Assembly (NCBI GenBank): GCA_963707835.1 | Contig: CAVPRI010000001.1 | Location: forward strand, 1,532,837-1,596,836 | Direction: 5' to 3' | DNA length: 64,000 nucleotides | Source of the DNA: Bog-473 sp963707835 | GTDB lineage: Bacteria > Actinomycetota > Acidimicrobiia > Acidimicrobiales > RAAP-2 | Shown here: positions 16,522 through 24,031 of the stretch, one piece after another | Position numbering within the stretch: the stretch's first letter is position 1 | How the letters are laid out: every line of letters begins with the position of its first letter | Made by a program: the position numbers and the translations under genes | The notes under the pieces: generated by a model | Told to the model about the DNA's origin: nothing | Databases searched by the model: none | The model's input: the letters and a program-made list of their open reading frames with translations, nothing else

Positions 16522-18087
16522 GTGCATTTTCGTCAAGCATGGACGCTGAAAGGTCGATTGCAACATGGTGGTGCACACGTTGGAAACCCTTCTGGGCGTT
16601 ACTCGGTGGCGAGCTTCGTGATTGTGGTGCTGGGCAACATCGAATACCTGAACACGATTGCCCTCGCGCTTGCCGGGGCGACGCTGTTGGTGGTAACCGC
16701 TCGCTTGGCCTCGTCGTTGCGCAAGCAAAGGGCTCTCAATGAGTCGCGCCAGCACTTGGCGGTGACCGACGAGCTGACTGGGCTCGGTAACCGCAGGCGA
16801 CTCCTCGACGAGCTCGAGGGGGCTCTGGCCACCTTGTCCCATGAAGATTCACAGTCTGAAGCGGTGGCCCTTCTCTTGATCGATCTGGATCATTTCAAGG
16901 AGATCAACGACTCCTTCGGACACCAGACTGGAGACGCGCTGCTGCGCCAGATCGGGCCACGTATCCGCCAGGTCGTCCGTCACGACGACCTGGTGGCGCG
17001 CCTCGGCGGTGACGAGTTCGCCGTCCTCCTTCACGCTGCGGACACCTTCAAGGCCACGACGGTGGCGCAACGCCTCTCGATGCTGCTTGAAGAACCAATT
17101 GACGTGGGTAATGCGAGCCTGCGCGTCGGGGCGAGTATCGGCGTCGCACTGGCGCCAGAGCACGCCTTGAGTTCCACGGAGCTGCTGCGCTGTGCGGACA
17201 TCGCCATGTACCGAGCCAAGAACGAGCGTGGGTCCTTTGACGTCTACGAGGCCACCCTCGACGACGAGACTGACCGCTTCGCTCTCATTGCGGACTTGCG
17301 CCAGGCCATGGCTGACGGCTCACTCGCGCTCCACTATCAACCAGAGATCGACCTCATTACTGGTCAGGTGGTTACCGTGGAGGCGTTCTTGAGGTGGCCC
17401 CATCCAACCCTCGGGCCCATACCTCCCGCGCATCTCTTGGACCTGGCGGAGGAGAGCGGCCTGATCCAAACCTTGAGCTCATGGGTCTTCGAGCAAGCAA
17501 TCGCCGATTGTTCCCAGTGGTGGCACGAGGGACGCCAGGTGGCCGTTGCGGTCAATCTGCTGGCCACCGACCTCTTGGATTCGGCACTGCCGCAGCGAAT
17601 GAGCGCGCTCCTCAGTCGGTCCGGTCTGGGGCCGGAGGCCCTCGTCCTCGAGATTACCGAGGGGATGGTCATGGCCGACCTGACCCGATCCAAGCGGGTC
17701 ATTCAGAGCCTGGCGGACGTGGGAATCATGGTGTCGATCGATGACTTCGGCACCGGGTTCTCATCGCTCTCACATTTGAGCGAGCTCGCCGTCGGCGAGG
17801 TCAAGCTGGATCGTGCGTTCACATCGCGTCTCCAGCTCGGTGACGCAGACGGGAGGGACGAGAACCTCGTCCGTTCGATCATCGACCTCGGTCACGCCCT
17901 TGGGCTGCGCGTCGTGGCCGAGGGTATCGAGCGACTCGGCTTCGTCAACGTTCTGGCGGAGCTCGGATGCGACTCAGGCCAGGGGTTCGCGATTCAGGCC
18001 CCGTGTCGAGCCGCAAAGGTCGATTTCGCCGGGTTGAAGGGATCACAGGATGTCGCGGGGGTTGGGACCGGTAGTTCTGGTGACTAG
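16522..18087 (+). CDS. GGDEF-EAL cyclic-di-GMP protein, N-terminally truncated sensor
   Basis: After one or two membrane segments (ASFVIVVLG, LNTIALALAGATLLVV) come a GGDEF domain with DELTGLGNRRRLLDEL and an intact active site RLGGDEFAVLL, and an EAL domain. In the latter the signature is EAFLRW instead of EALLRW, but ITEGMVM, DDFGTGFSSLSHL, VKLDRAF and VAEGIE keep the catalytic acids and Lys. The last motif is degenerate (DSGQGFAIQAP). The N-terminus looks like the tail of a longer membrane sensor, and the integrase remnant ends ~95 bp upstream, so recombination probably removed the rest. GTG 16606 is an alternative start. Confidence 0.87.
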   Translation: MHFRQAWTLKGRLQHGGAHVGNPSGRYSVASFVIVVLGNIEYLNTIALALAGATLLVVTARLASSLRKQRALNESRQHLAVTDELTGLGNRRRLLDELEGALATLSHEDSQSEAVALLLIDLDHFKEINDSFGHQTGDALLRQIGPRIRQVVRHDDLVARLGGDEFAVLLHAADTFKATTVAQRLSMLLEEPIDVGNASLRVGASIGVALAPEHALSSTELLRCADIAMYRAKNERGSFDVYEATLDDETDRFALIADLRQAMADGSLALHYQPEIDLITGQVVTVEAFLRWPHPTLGPIPPAHLLDLAEESGLIQTLSSWVFEQAIADCSQWWHEGRQVAVAVNLLATDLLDSALPQRMSALLSRSGLGPEALVLEITEGMVMADLTRSKRVIQSLADVGIMVSIDDFGTGFSSLSHLSELAVGEVKLDRAFTSRLQLGDADGRDENLVRSIIDLGHALGLRVVAEGIERLGFVNVLAELGCDSGQGFAIQAPCRAAKVDFAGLKGSQDVAGVGTGSSGD

Positions 18088-18157
18088 AGCTCTTCGGTCT
18101 CTCAAGCGCCACGTCTCCAACGCCATCTCCCGCCAGCTGGTCCTCGACGGTAGATAA
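18080..18157 (+). pseudogene. Possible IS110-family transposase tail
   Basis: A 25-codon stretch ending TAA reads VTRALRSLKRHVSNAISRQL and then VLDGR. The pattern A-L-R-x-L-K-R, a basic gap, then a short Leu-rich end resembles the extreme C-terminus of IS110-family transposases. It sits between the GGDEF-EAL gene and the integrase. The stretch is too short for certainty. Confidence 0.35.
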
Positions 18158-18161
18158 GGAC

Positions 18162-19334
18162 TCAGGTCGTCGGACGAGCCCGGCGAATCGGAATCACAGA
18201 GGCTTCGGCCGGCAGCGAGGCCGCCCTGAGGACATCGGTCCTCTCACTCAGCTCAACCTGGGCGCCTTCGAAGAGGTGGCAGTAGAGCCGGAGGGTCATG
18301 GCCGGGTCGCTATGTCCCATCCGCTGAGCCAGCGCCAGCAGGTTCACTCCGAGATCGATCATCACCGAGGCGTGTGAGTGCCGTAGGTCGTACGTGCGGA
18401 ATGTCTCGGGGAGGCCCGCCGCTCGGAGGGCGGGGCGGATGACGTCCTGGCGCAGCTTGTCCCGGTTCAACGGGTTTCCGTACCGGGTCTGGAACAGGAA
18501 CTCTCTCGGATCGTCAGCGGCCTTCGATGTCCCGCCGTGCCGCGCCGTCACCATGGCGGACAGGTCGCGGCAGAGCCATTCGGGGATTGGAATGCGACGG
18601 TCCCCGGCCGCAGTTTTGGGCGGCCTGGTCACGAGGCCGAAACCCTCACGGTCGTAACGGTGTACCGGCAGCACGGTCTGGTGCACGTGAATGATCCTCT
18701 TGTCGAAGTCGACGTCACAGACCCGAAGGCCACAGAGTTCAGCAGGGCGAATCCCGGCCAACATCAACAGCCAGACCGCAGGCTTGTACGGTTCGCGCAC
18801 GTGAGCAACGAGCTGATGCACCTGTTCCATGCTCAGGACGTCCCCCTCATGGAGCTTGCGCTTTGGGATCGGAATGTGATGATCAGCGGCTGGGTTGTCG
18901 CGGCGGAGGTTGGCTCGCACGGCACTCTTCATGATTAGGGAAAGGACGGAGACGCAGTCCCGGGTGAACTTGGGGGAGAGCCCCCGGTTGAGCTGGTGCG
19001 CGATGAAGTCCTCGACGTCCATGTAGTCGATGTCCGACAGTCTTCGGCCAGTGAAGTAGGGCCGGACGTGGCGCTGCAGGATGCCCCAGTACCCGTGGCG
19101 AGTCGTCGGTCGGAGCTTCACGGTGGTGGGCCACCAGCGGTCGGCCCAAGCCTCGAAGGGGATGCGAGCAAGCTTGGGGTCGATCCACGTTCCTTGGTGC
19201 AGGTCGTGACCGATCTCGTCGAGGAAGACCCGGGCGTCAGCTTTCCGGGCGAAGTTCTTGGAACGGGAGCGGCCGGAGCGGTCCCGGTAGCGGGCCCGCC
19301 AACGTCCATTGGGCTCCCGATGAATGGAGCTCAC
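18162..19334 (-). CDS. Tyrosine recombinase/integrase of the tmRNA element
   Basis: The 390-residue integrase has an N-terminal arm-binding region (SSIHREPNGRWRARYRDRSG), a core-binding domain around residues 70-170, and a catalytic domain with all key residues: Arg in AGIRPAELCGL, Lys in the PKTAAGDRR hairpin, DLRHSHASVMIDLG, MGHSDPAMTLRLYCHL with the nucleophilic Tyr. GTG 19334 fits the usual start of actinobacterial integrases; an in-frame ATG at 19436 would overlap the end of rep. It is the probable catalyst for the 21-bp att repeats. Confidence 0.92.
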   Translation of the reverse strand: MSSIHREPNGRWRARYRDRSGRSRSKNFARKADARVFLDEIGHDLHQGTWIDPKLARIPFEAWADRWWPTTVKLRPTTRHGYWGILQRHVRPYFTGRRLSDIDYMDVEDFIAHQLNRGLSPKFTRDCVSVLSLIMKSAVRANLRRDNPAADHHIPIPKRKLHEGDVLSMEQVHQLVAHVREPYKPAVWLLMLAGIRPAELCGLRVCDVDFDKRIIHVHQTVLPVHRYDREGFGLVTRPPKTAAGDRRIPIPEWLCRDLSAMVTARHGGTSKAADDPREFLFQTRYGNPLNRDKLRQDVIRPALRAAGLPETFRTYDLRHSHASVMIDLGVNLLALAQRMGHSDPAMTLRLYCHLFEGAQVELSERTDVLRAASLPAEASVIPIRRARPTT

Positions 19335-19414
19335 GCACGCGTCCTCGAGTCGTCGCCAGTGCACGCGAAGGTGCTGCCGCACCGCCTTCGGCGGTTTGGC
19401 CTCTGACCAGGGAC

Positions 19415-20790
19415 CTATTCGGAGCGGGTGTACCACGCGAACTCCGCTTCACTCCGAGCCTCGGCCCTCTGTCTCTGCTGGCAGCCGGCGAAGAGTGCTT
19501 CTCCTTGATTGGCCCACCCACTGCCGACGGCTCGCCATCTGCCCTCGCTCGCACCGTCGGCCTGCGCTTCCTCGGGCCGGCGCCGGTTCTCCTGCCACTG
19601 CGACCTGGCCTCACGAAGCGCACTGAACGTCGTCGAGTAGGTGCGGGATTTCGTGAGGAAGTGACCGCCGTAGCCGAGACGGTGGGCATGACGTCGCGAG
19701 ACCGAAGGACTCGAAAGCAGGATCGCTACCAAGTCCCCAGGCGGTCGCAGCCATTCGACGTATATGCGGCGCCATGGAGCGCCCGGCCAGGTCGGCCTTC
19801 CGAAAGGATCTTCCGCTCGAGGCCGGGATGGTCGATCGTGGACTTCGTGGCGTACTTCGCGACGTAGGTGGCGACACGCTTGGCCCGTTCACCAGCCGAT
19901 CTCGAGCATCTGGACGTCGAACTCATCGCCCCATCGGGCTGACCCCCTGGGGTGGGCGACGGAGACCAGGCGAGCGGCCTGCCCGCAGGCCTGGGCAAGT
20001 TGTGCGGTATCGATCGGAGGAGCAGTGCCATCGGGGCCGTCGGCCCGCACGACGGCATGCAGATGGACGACGCCACGGCGCTGGAACTCGGCCACTCTGC
20101 AGTGGGCGAGGCGAACCGTACGGGCTGCCTCCGTCTGTGAGCACCCGATCACAGCGGCGAGTTGGCGTTGGATATAGATGGTCGTTCGTCGCCACAGCTC
20201 GGAGGTGCTGGCGTTCTGCATGACGGCGCCGACGTAGTCGTAGCAGTCGAGGGCAAAAGGGGCGTCCCGAGCAGCTCGTCGGAGGCGCCGGTGGTGCGCG
20301 GCGCACGTGACGGGGCGGCCGTGGGGGCACCGGTGATCCCGACCGGTCGTTTCGGATGGCACGGCGACCTGGTCCGAAGGCCGTGGACCACGCCGAACCC
20401 GGGGCGGTCAGCGTCAGGAAGACGGCCGGGTGGGTCGCAACGGACTCGTCGACACCCTTGCCGCCTTCGAGTCCCGGCCCGGACGAGGTGGCGTGCGTCG
20501 CCCCGGTAGACCCAGGCGCAGGCGGGACATTGGAGCTCGCTTCGAGTTCCGCACGCCTTGAGGACGACACCGTCGGGCAGTGAAGCGCTGGAGAAGACGA
20601 CGGTGCGCTTTTTGTCGGTGCCCCTGGAGGCGTGGCCCCGAAGGCGGATGGGATGGCGGCACCATCCGCAACGGTCGCCCTGCGCCAAAAAACCCTCGAG
20701 CTGACGACGGTGAGAGTGCCGCCAGAGAGCTTCGACCATGGCTCGGTCCTCGGGATTCATGGCGACCACCTTGGAGAACGGTCGCGACAA
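19415..20790 (-). pseudogene. RepSA-type replication initiator, multiply frameshifted
   Basis: Pieces of an actinomycete replication initiator follow in order but in different frames: zinc-finger-like CGWCRHPIRLRG and CGTRSELQCPACAWVYRGDA; GLEGGKGVDESVATHPAVFLT; CYDYVGAVMQNASTSELWRR and VAEFQRRGVVHLHAVVRADG (with the HxH metal motif); KRVATYVAKYATKS; and LGYGGHFLTKSRTYSTTF at the end. At least four frameshifts lie between. Such proteins start replication of integrative elements by nicking. In this state the element cannot replicate by itself. No excisionase gene is visible between rep and int. Confidence 0.85.
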
Positions 20791-20810
20791 ACTCCCTGGT
20801 CAGAATGGAT

Positions 20811-20870
20811 AACCAGCGGATGACAGCGGTACCCAGCGGCATACAGTGAACGCCAACGAGTGCCAGCGGA
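20811..20870. repeat. Right-end 10-bp-phased repeats (probable integrase arm sites or origin iterons)
   Basis: Six contiguous 10-mers: aaccagcgga, tgacagcggt, acccagcggc, atacagtgaa, cgccaacgag and tgccagcgga. Four share the core CAGCGG; two are degenerate. The core is the reverse complement of that at the left end (6903-6942). The position just upstream of rep also allows an iteron role. Confidence 0.75.
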
Positions 20871-21193
20871 ACCTAAAGAAAGCCCCGAGAGTTGTTCATC
20901 CGTTGTTGATTGCGGGCGCCGCCGACCCCGGGGGCCGGCGGCGCCCCCGGCACATCGGCGACGACCTCTTGAGCTCCTCCGGGCCGGTTGGCTTCGCGTG
21001 CGCAGATGGGTGGGGTAGCTGTGAGGAGTTTCCCTACCTGATCAAGAGCCGCGGCGTTTCTCCCGGTCCCACCGGCCGAGCTCCAACGCTCTGGGCGACC
21101 AACACGAAGCGTCCCGTGTCAGATCCGTGTCAGTCGCTGGATCTGTTCTGGAACTCTGTACCGTGACCTGCGAAAACAGGACGAAAGAGTGAG
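20871..21193. other. Element right-end non-coding region
   Basis: No coding frame is supported. A strong hairpin (11-bp perfect stem, arms 20914-20924 and 20936-20946) is present without a T-run. Two 11-bp direct repeats, cccgtgtcaga and tccgtgtcagt, lie at 21113-21134; the segment cagatccgtgtca recurs near the left end at 6959-6971. These may be further recombinase or excisionase sites. Confidence 0.5.
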
Positions 21194-21214
21194 TGGAGGT
21201 GGCGGGAATCGAAC
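21194..21214. repeat. Right attachment repeat (tmRNA 3' end)
   Basis: This 21-bp segment is identical to 6812-6832 and forms the 3' acceptor strand and part of the T-arm of the functional tmRNA gene. Integration has therefore kept the gene intact. Confidence 0.85.
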
Positions 21215-21543
21215 CCGCGTCCTCCGGAGCCGCAGTAGGCCTTCTCCGAGCGCAGCCGGCAAGAAATTGTCGGGGGCGGCACTTCTGCCGGCGGCAGCAC
21301 CGCCCCGTAACCAACGAGGATGTCCTCGATGCTCAGTTGGTGTGAGCGGTCGAGTAAGCCCTACTGAATGACGCCCATGATCCGATCCGCAGGGCCGGGA
21401 CCGGGTGGACGTCGCTGCCTAAGCAGCGAGCGCGAGCTGTGGTTGCTCGGCGTTTGTTTTTGGTTCCGGCTCTTTAACGTGGCTCCGGAGACCACGGCTC
21501 GCTTCTCCTACCTTGACGACCGAAGTCGAAACCGATCACCCCC
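21194..21543 (-). ncRNA. ssrA: tmRNA (SsrA)
   Basis: The 5' end on the minus strand reads GGGGGTGATCGGTTTCGACT, the standard tmRNA opening, and the acceptor stem pairs GGGGGTG with CACCTCC; the T-arm holds GGTTCGATTCC. The internal reading frame runs through EPKTNAEQPQ and ends LALAA at a TAG stop (21419-21421), the typical degradation-tag end. CCA is not encoded. The length is 350 nt. smpB lies just upstream on the same strand, so the trans-translation partners are linked. Confidence 0.95.
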
Positions 21544-21610
21544 ATGGTCTGGGTCGTCGGCCGAACTGGCCAACCTCACCAGTCTACGGCCCGCGGCCAG
21601 CCCGGGCAGC

Positions 21611-22132
21611 TCAGCCCGCCCACCGGCTGACCTCCTTGGCGGCTCGGGCCGCCTCCTGCTCGGCGTCCCGGGCCTTGATCACGTTGCGTTTGTCGTAGAG
21701 CCTCCGGCCCTTGGCCAGGGCCAGCTGGACCTTGGCCCGGCCGTCGCGGAAGTAGATGGAGGCGGGGATCAACGTGAGGGACTGCTGTTGGGTCTTGCCG
21801 AGCAGCTCGTCGATCTGGGACCGGTGCACGAGGAGCTTGCGCTTGCGATCGGGGTCGTGGGCACCGAACCCGGTGCCGGTGTGCCAGGGCGGGATGTGCA
21901 TCTGGAACAGCCAGAGCTCGCCATCGTCCACGCGGGCGTAGGCCTCGCTGAGCTGGGCTTTTCCTTCCCGGAGCGATTTCACCTCGGATCCTTGGAGCAC
22001 GATCCCGGTCTCGAAGGTCTCGAGGAACTCGTACTCGCGCCGGGCGCGCCGGTTTGTGGCGACCACCCGGTCGCCACTGCGCTCCTCGCGGGCCGCTGCC
22101 CGCTTGGCGATCTGCCTCTTTGCCCGGGCCAT
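21611..22132 (-). CDS. smpB: SsrA-binding protein SmpB
   Basis: The 173-residue protein matches SmpB throughout: YEFLETFETGIVLQGSEVKSLR, DGELWLFQMHIPPW, RKRKLLVHRSQID, and the basic C-terminal tail GRRLYDKRNVIKARDAEQEAAR that inserts into the ribosome. It binds tmRNA and lets it rescue stalled ribosomes. The gene is followed directly by the tmRNA gene on the same strand. Confidence 0.97.
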   Translation of the reverse strand: MARAKRQIAKRAAAREERSGDRVVATNRRARREYEFLETFETGIVLQGSEVKSLREGKAQLSEAYARVDDGELWLFQMHIPPWHTGTGFGAHDPDRKRKLLVHRSQIDELLGKTQQQSLTLIPASIYFRDGRAKVQLALAKGRRLYDKRNVIKARDAEQEAARAAKEVSRWAG

Positions 22133-22158
22133 GAGGGGTACGAGGGTACCGTGGGGAG

Positions 22159-22665
22159 GTGCTGCACCTGGGCCGCGAGCTGTACATGGAGATGGTGGCC
22201 CACTGCCTGGTCGGGCTGCCCGACGAGGCGTGCGGGCTCCTGGTCGGCTCCTACGGGGATCCCGAGGTGACGCACGTGTTCACCACGGCCAATGCCGCGG
22301 CCTCGGCCCTGGTCTACGAGATCGACCCCAAGGACCTCCTGCGGGTCGATCGGGAGGCCCAGAAGCTCGAGGCCGACATCATGGGTGTCTTCCACTCCCA
22401 CACCCACACCGACGCCTACCCGTCGCCGACCGACGTGGCGCAGGCCACCGACCCGGGCTGGCACTACGTGCTGGTCTCGCTACGTGACACCCATCCCGTG
22501 GTGCGCAGCTACCGGATCGTCGACGGAGCGATTGCCGAGGAGCCCGTCGAGGTGCCCGGCCTCGGCATCCCCGGCCTCGACGTGGGTGGTCCCGACGGGC
22601 CGCCCACCGCCTCGGTGGCGCCGGACCCGGCCGTGGCGGGGGAGAGGCCCGCCTCCCTCCGGTAG
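22159..22665 (+). CDS. mec: JAMM/M67 metallopeptidase, Mec-type CysO-cysteine hydrolase
   Basis: The 168-residue protein has the JAMM zinc site: a Glu in DEACGLLVG and GVFHSHTHTDAYPSPTD (HxH, then Ser and Asp). In mycobacteria Mec cuts cysteine off the C-terminus of the sulfur carrier CysO. Here cysO and cysM follow directly, reproducing the mec-cysO-cysM order. The GTG start at 22159 is only 26 bp from the divergent smpB. The C-terminal tail after residue ~140 is Pro/Gly-rich and probably disordered. Confidence 0.92.
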   Translation: MLHLGRELYMEMVAHCLVGLPDEACGLLVGSYGDPEVTHVFTTANAAASALVYEIDPKDLLRVDREAQKLEADIMGVFHSHTHTDAYPSPTDVAQATDPGWHYVLVSLRDTHPVVRSYRIVDGAIAEEPVEVPGLGIPGLDVGGPDGPPTASVAPDPAVAGERPASLR

Positions 22666-22724
22666 AATCGTTACCGATCTGGTCAACAATCCCTTCGACC
22701 AGGCCAGATCACGCAGACGAGCCC

Positions 22725-22769
22725 GAACCAGTCCAGTCCGAACCAGTCCAGACCGAACCAGACCAGAGC
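22725..22769. repeat. Three tandem 15-bp repeats upstream of cysO
   Basis: Units GAACCAGTCCAGTCC, GAACCAGTCCAGACC and GAACCAGACCAGAGC fill the 119-bp mec-cysO gap just before the AAGGAGG ribosome site. They may be a slippage product or a binding array. Confidence 0.8.
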
Positions 22770-22784
22770 AGCCAAGGAGGCCCC

Positions 22785-23060
22785 GTGGCCGTCGATGTCC
22801 GCCTACCGAACCTCCTGCGCAGCCACGCCGGCGGCGCGTCCGTCGTGCACGTCGACGGCGAGACGATCGGCGAGGTCCTCGCCAAGCTGGTGGCCGAGTA
22901 TCCCGGCATGGCCGGGCAGGTCCTGACCGACGACGGGACCTTGCACAAGTTCGTGAACGTGTACGTGGACGACGACGACGTGCGCTACCTGCAGGGGCTC
23001 GAGACCCCCGTGAAGGACGGCGCCGAGGTGTCGATCCTGCCGGCGGTGGCGGGAGGCTGA
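22785..23060 (+). CDS. cysO: CysO-type sulfur carrier protein (ThiS/MoaD fold)
   Basis: The 91-residue ubiquitin-like protein ends in the diagnostic Gly-Gly (ILPAVAGG), which is thiocarboxylated to carry sulfide. The start GTG follows an AAGGAGG. In the mycobacterial pathway CysM uses CysO-COSH and O-phosphoserine to make a CysO-cysteine adduct and Mec then releases cysteine. This route tolerates oxidative stress. All three genes are adjacent here; the activating enzyme is not in the window. Confidence 0.92.
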   Translation: MAVDVRLPNLLRSHAGGASVVHVDGETIGEVLAKLVAEYPGMAGQVLTDDGTLHKFVNVYVDDDDVRYLQGLETPVKDGAEVSILPAVAGG

Positions 23061-23062
23061 CG

Positions 23063-24031
23063 TTGACCCTCTACTCGTCGGTGCTCGACCTCATTGGCAA
23101 TACACCGCTGGTCGACGTGAGCGCGCTCAGCCCGAACCCCGCGGCGCGCCTCTACCTCAAGCTTGAGGGGCAGAACCCCGGTGGTTCGGTCAAGGATCGG
23201 GTGGCGCTCTCCATGGTCGAGGACGCCGAGCGCAGCGGGAGGCTGGTTCCCGGCAAGCCAGACCAGGTCCTCCTCGAGCCGACCTCGGGCAACACCGGGA
23301 TCGGGCTGGCCATGGTCTGCCGGGTCAAGGGGTACACGCTCAAGGCGGTCATGCCGACGAACGTCTCGATCGAACGCCGCCAGCTCCTCGAGCTCTGGGG
23401 GGCGCAGATCATCGAGTCACCCGGGTCGGAAGGATCGAACGGTGCGGTGCGCAAGGCGCGCGCGCTGGCCGAGGAGCATCCCGAGTGGGTGTTCTTGTAC
23501 CAGTACGCCAACCCGGCCAACCCGCGGGCGCACTACGAGGGGACGGGGCCCGAGATCCTGCGTGACTGCCCGGGGGTGACCCACTTCGTGGCCGGGCTGG
23601 GGACATCGGGGACCCTGCTCGGAGTCGGCCGGTTCCTGCGGGAGAAGTTGGGCGACCGGGTGCAGATCTGGGCCGTGGAGCCACCGGCGGGCGAGATGGT
23701 CGACGGGTTGCGCAACCTCGACGACGGGTACATCCCGCCCATCTTCGAGGTTCAGGGCGGTGCTGGACTGCTCGATCGCAAGACCGTGGTTCGTCCCCGC
23801 GAGTCCATCGAGTGGACCCGGCGCCTGACCGAGGTGGGGGTCTTCGCCGGCATCTCGACGGGAGCCGCCGTGGCCGGTGCGGCGAAGTGCGCGGCGTCGC
23901 TCCCCGAGGGCGAGGAGGCCTCCATCGTGGTCGTCTCGGCCGACGGCGGGTGGAAGTACCTCTCGACAGGTGCCTGGACCGGCGACCTCGACGAGGTGAC
24001 CGAGCGGGCCAAGGAGATCATCTACTTCTAG
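23063..24031 (+). CDS. cysM: Cysteine synthase, CysM type (CysO-thiocarboxylate dependent)
   Basis: The 322-residue PLP enzyme has the Schiff-base Lys in NPGGSVKDR, the substrate loop TSGNTGIGLAM, the PLP-phosphate loop LGTSGTLLGVGRF, and the C-terminal SADGGWKYLSTG typical of mycobacterial CysM. The TTG start lies 3 bp after the cysO stop, so it is coupled. Its TAG stop codon consists of the TA target site plus the first base of the downstream IS630 insertion, so the product is unchanged. Confidence 0.93.
   Translation: MTLYSSVLDLIGNTPLVDVSALSPNPAARLYLKLEGQNPGGSVKDRVALSMVEDAERSGRLVPGKPDQVLLEPTSGNTGIGLAMVCRVKGYTLKAVMPTNVSIERRQLLELWGAQIIESPGSEGSNGAVRKARALAEEHPEWVFLYQYANPANPRAHYEGTGPEILRDCPGVTHFVAGLGTSGTLLGVGRFLREKLGDRVQIWAVEPPAGEMVDGLRNLDDGYIPPIFEVQGGAGLLDRKTVVRPRESIEWTRRLTEVGVFAGISTGAAVAGAAKCAASLPEGEEASIVVVSADGGWKYLSTGAWTGDLDEVTERAKEIIYF

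Larger units (their letters stand above)
6812..21214. mobile_element. 14.4-kb integrative element inserted in the tmRNA gene 3' end
   Basis: Identical 21-bp direct repeats bound this region: the right copy is the true 3' end of the tmRNA gene and the left copy is an isolated fragment of it. Inside each end, 10-bp-phased repeats of the same consensus occur in mirrored orientation, as expected for integrase arm sites. The right end carries a tyrosine integrase and a ruined RepSA-type replication gene, the module typical of actinomycete integrative elements. No transfer genes are seen. The remaining ~11 kb is cargo: a metal ABC transporter, a Fur-type regulator, oxidase/copper assembly proteins, BlaI/M56 and a GGDEF-EAL protein. 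The extent is inferred from the repeats. Confidence 0.8.

Noticed and set aside
18080..18157. Intact small gene after the GGDEF-EAL gene
   Set aside because: It is only 25 codons, resembles an IS110 transposase tail, and lacks a ribosome site; kept only as a possible remnant.
22725..22769. CRISPR-like array
   Set aside because: The repeats are 15 bp and directly adjoining, with no spacers and no cas genes.
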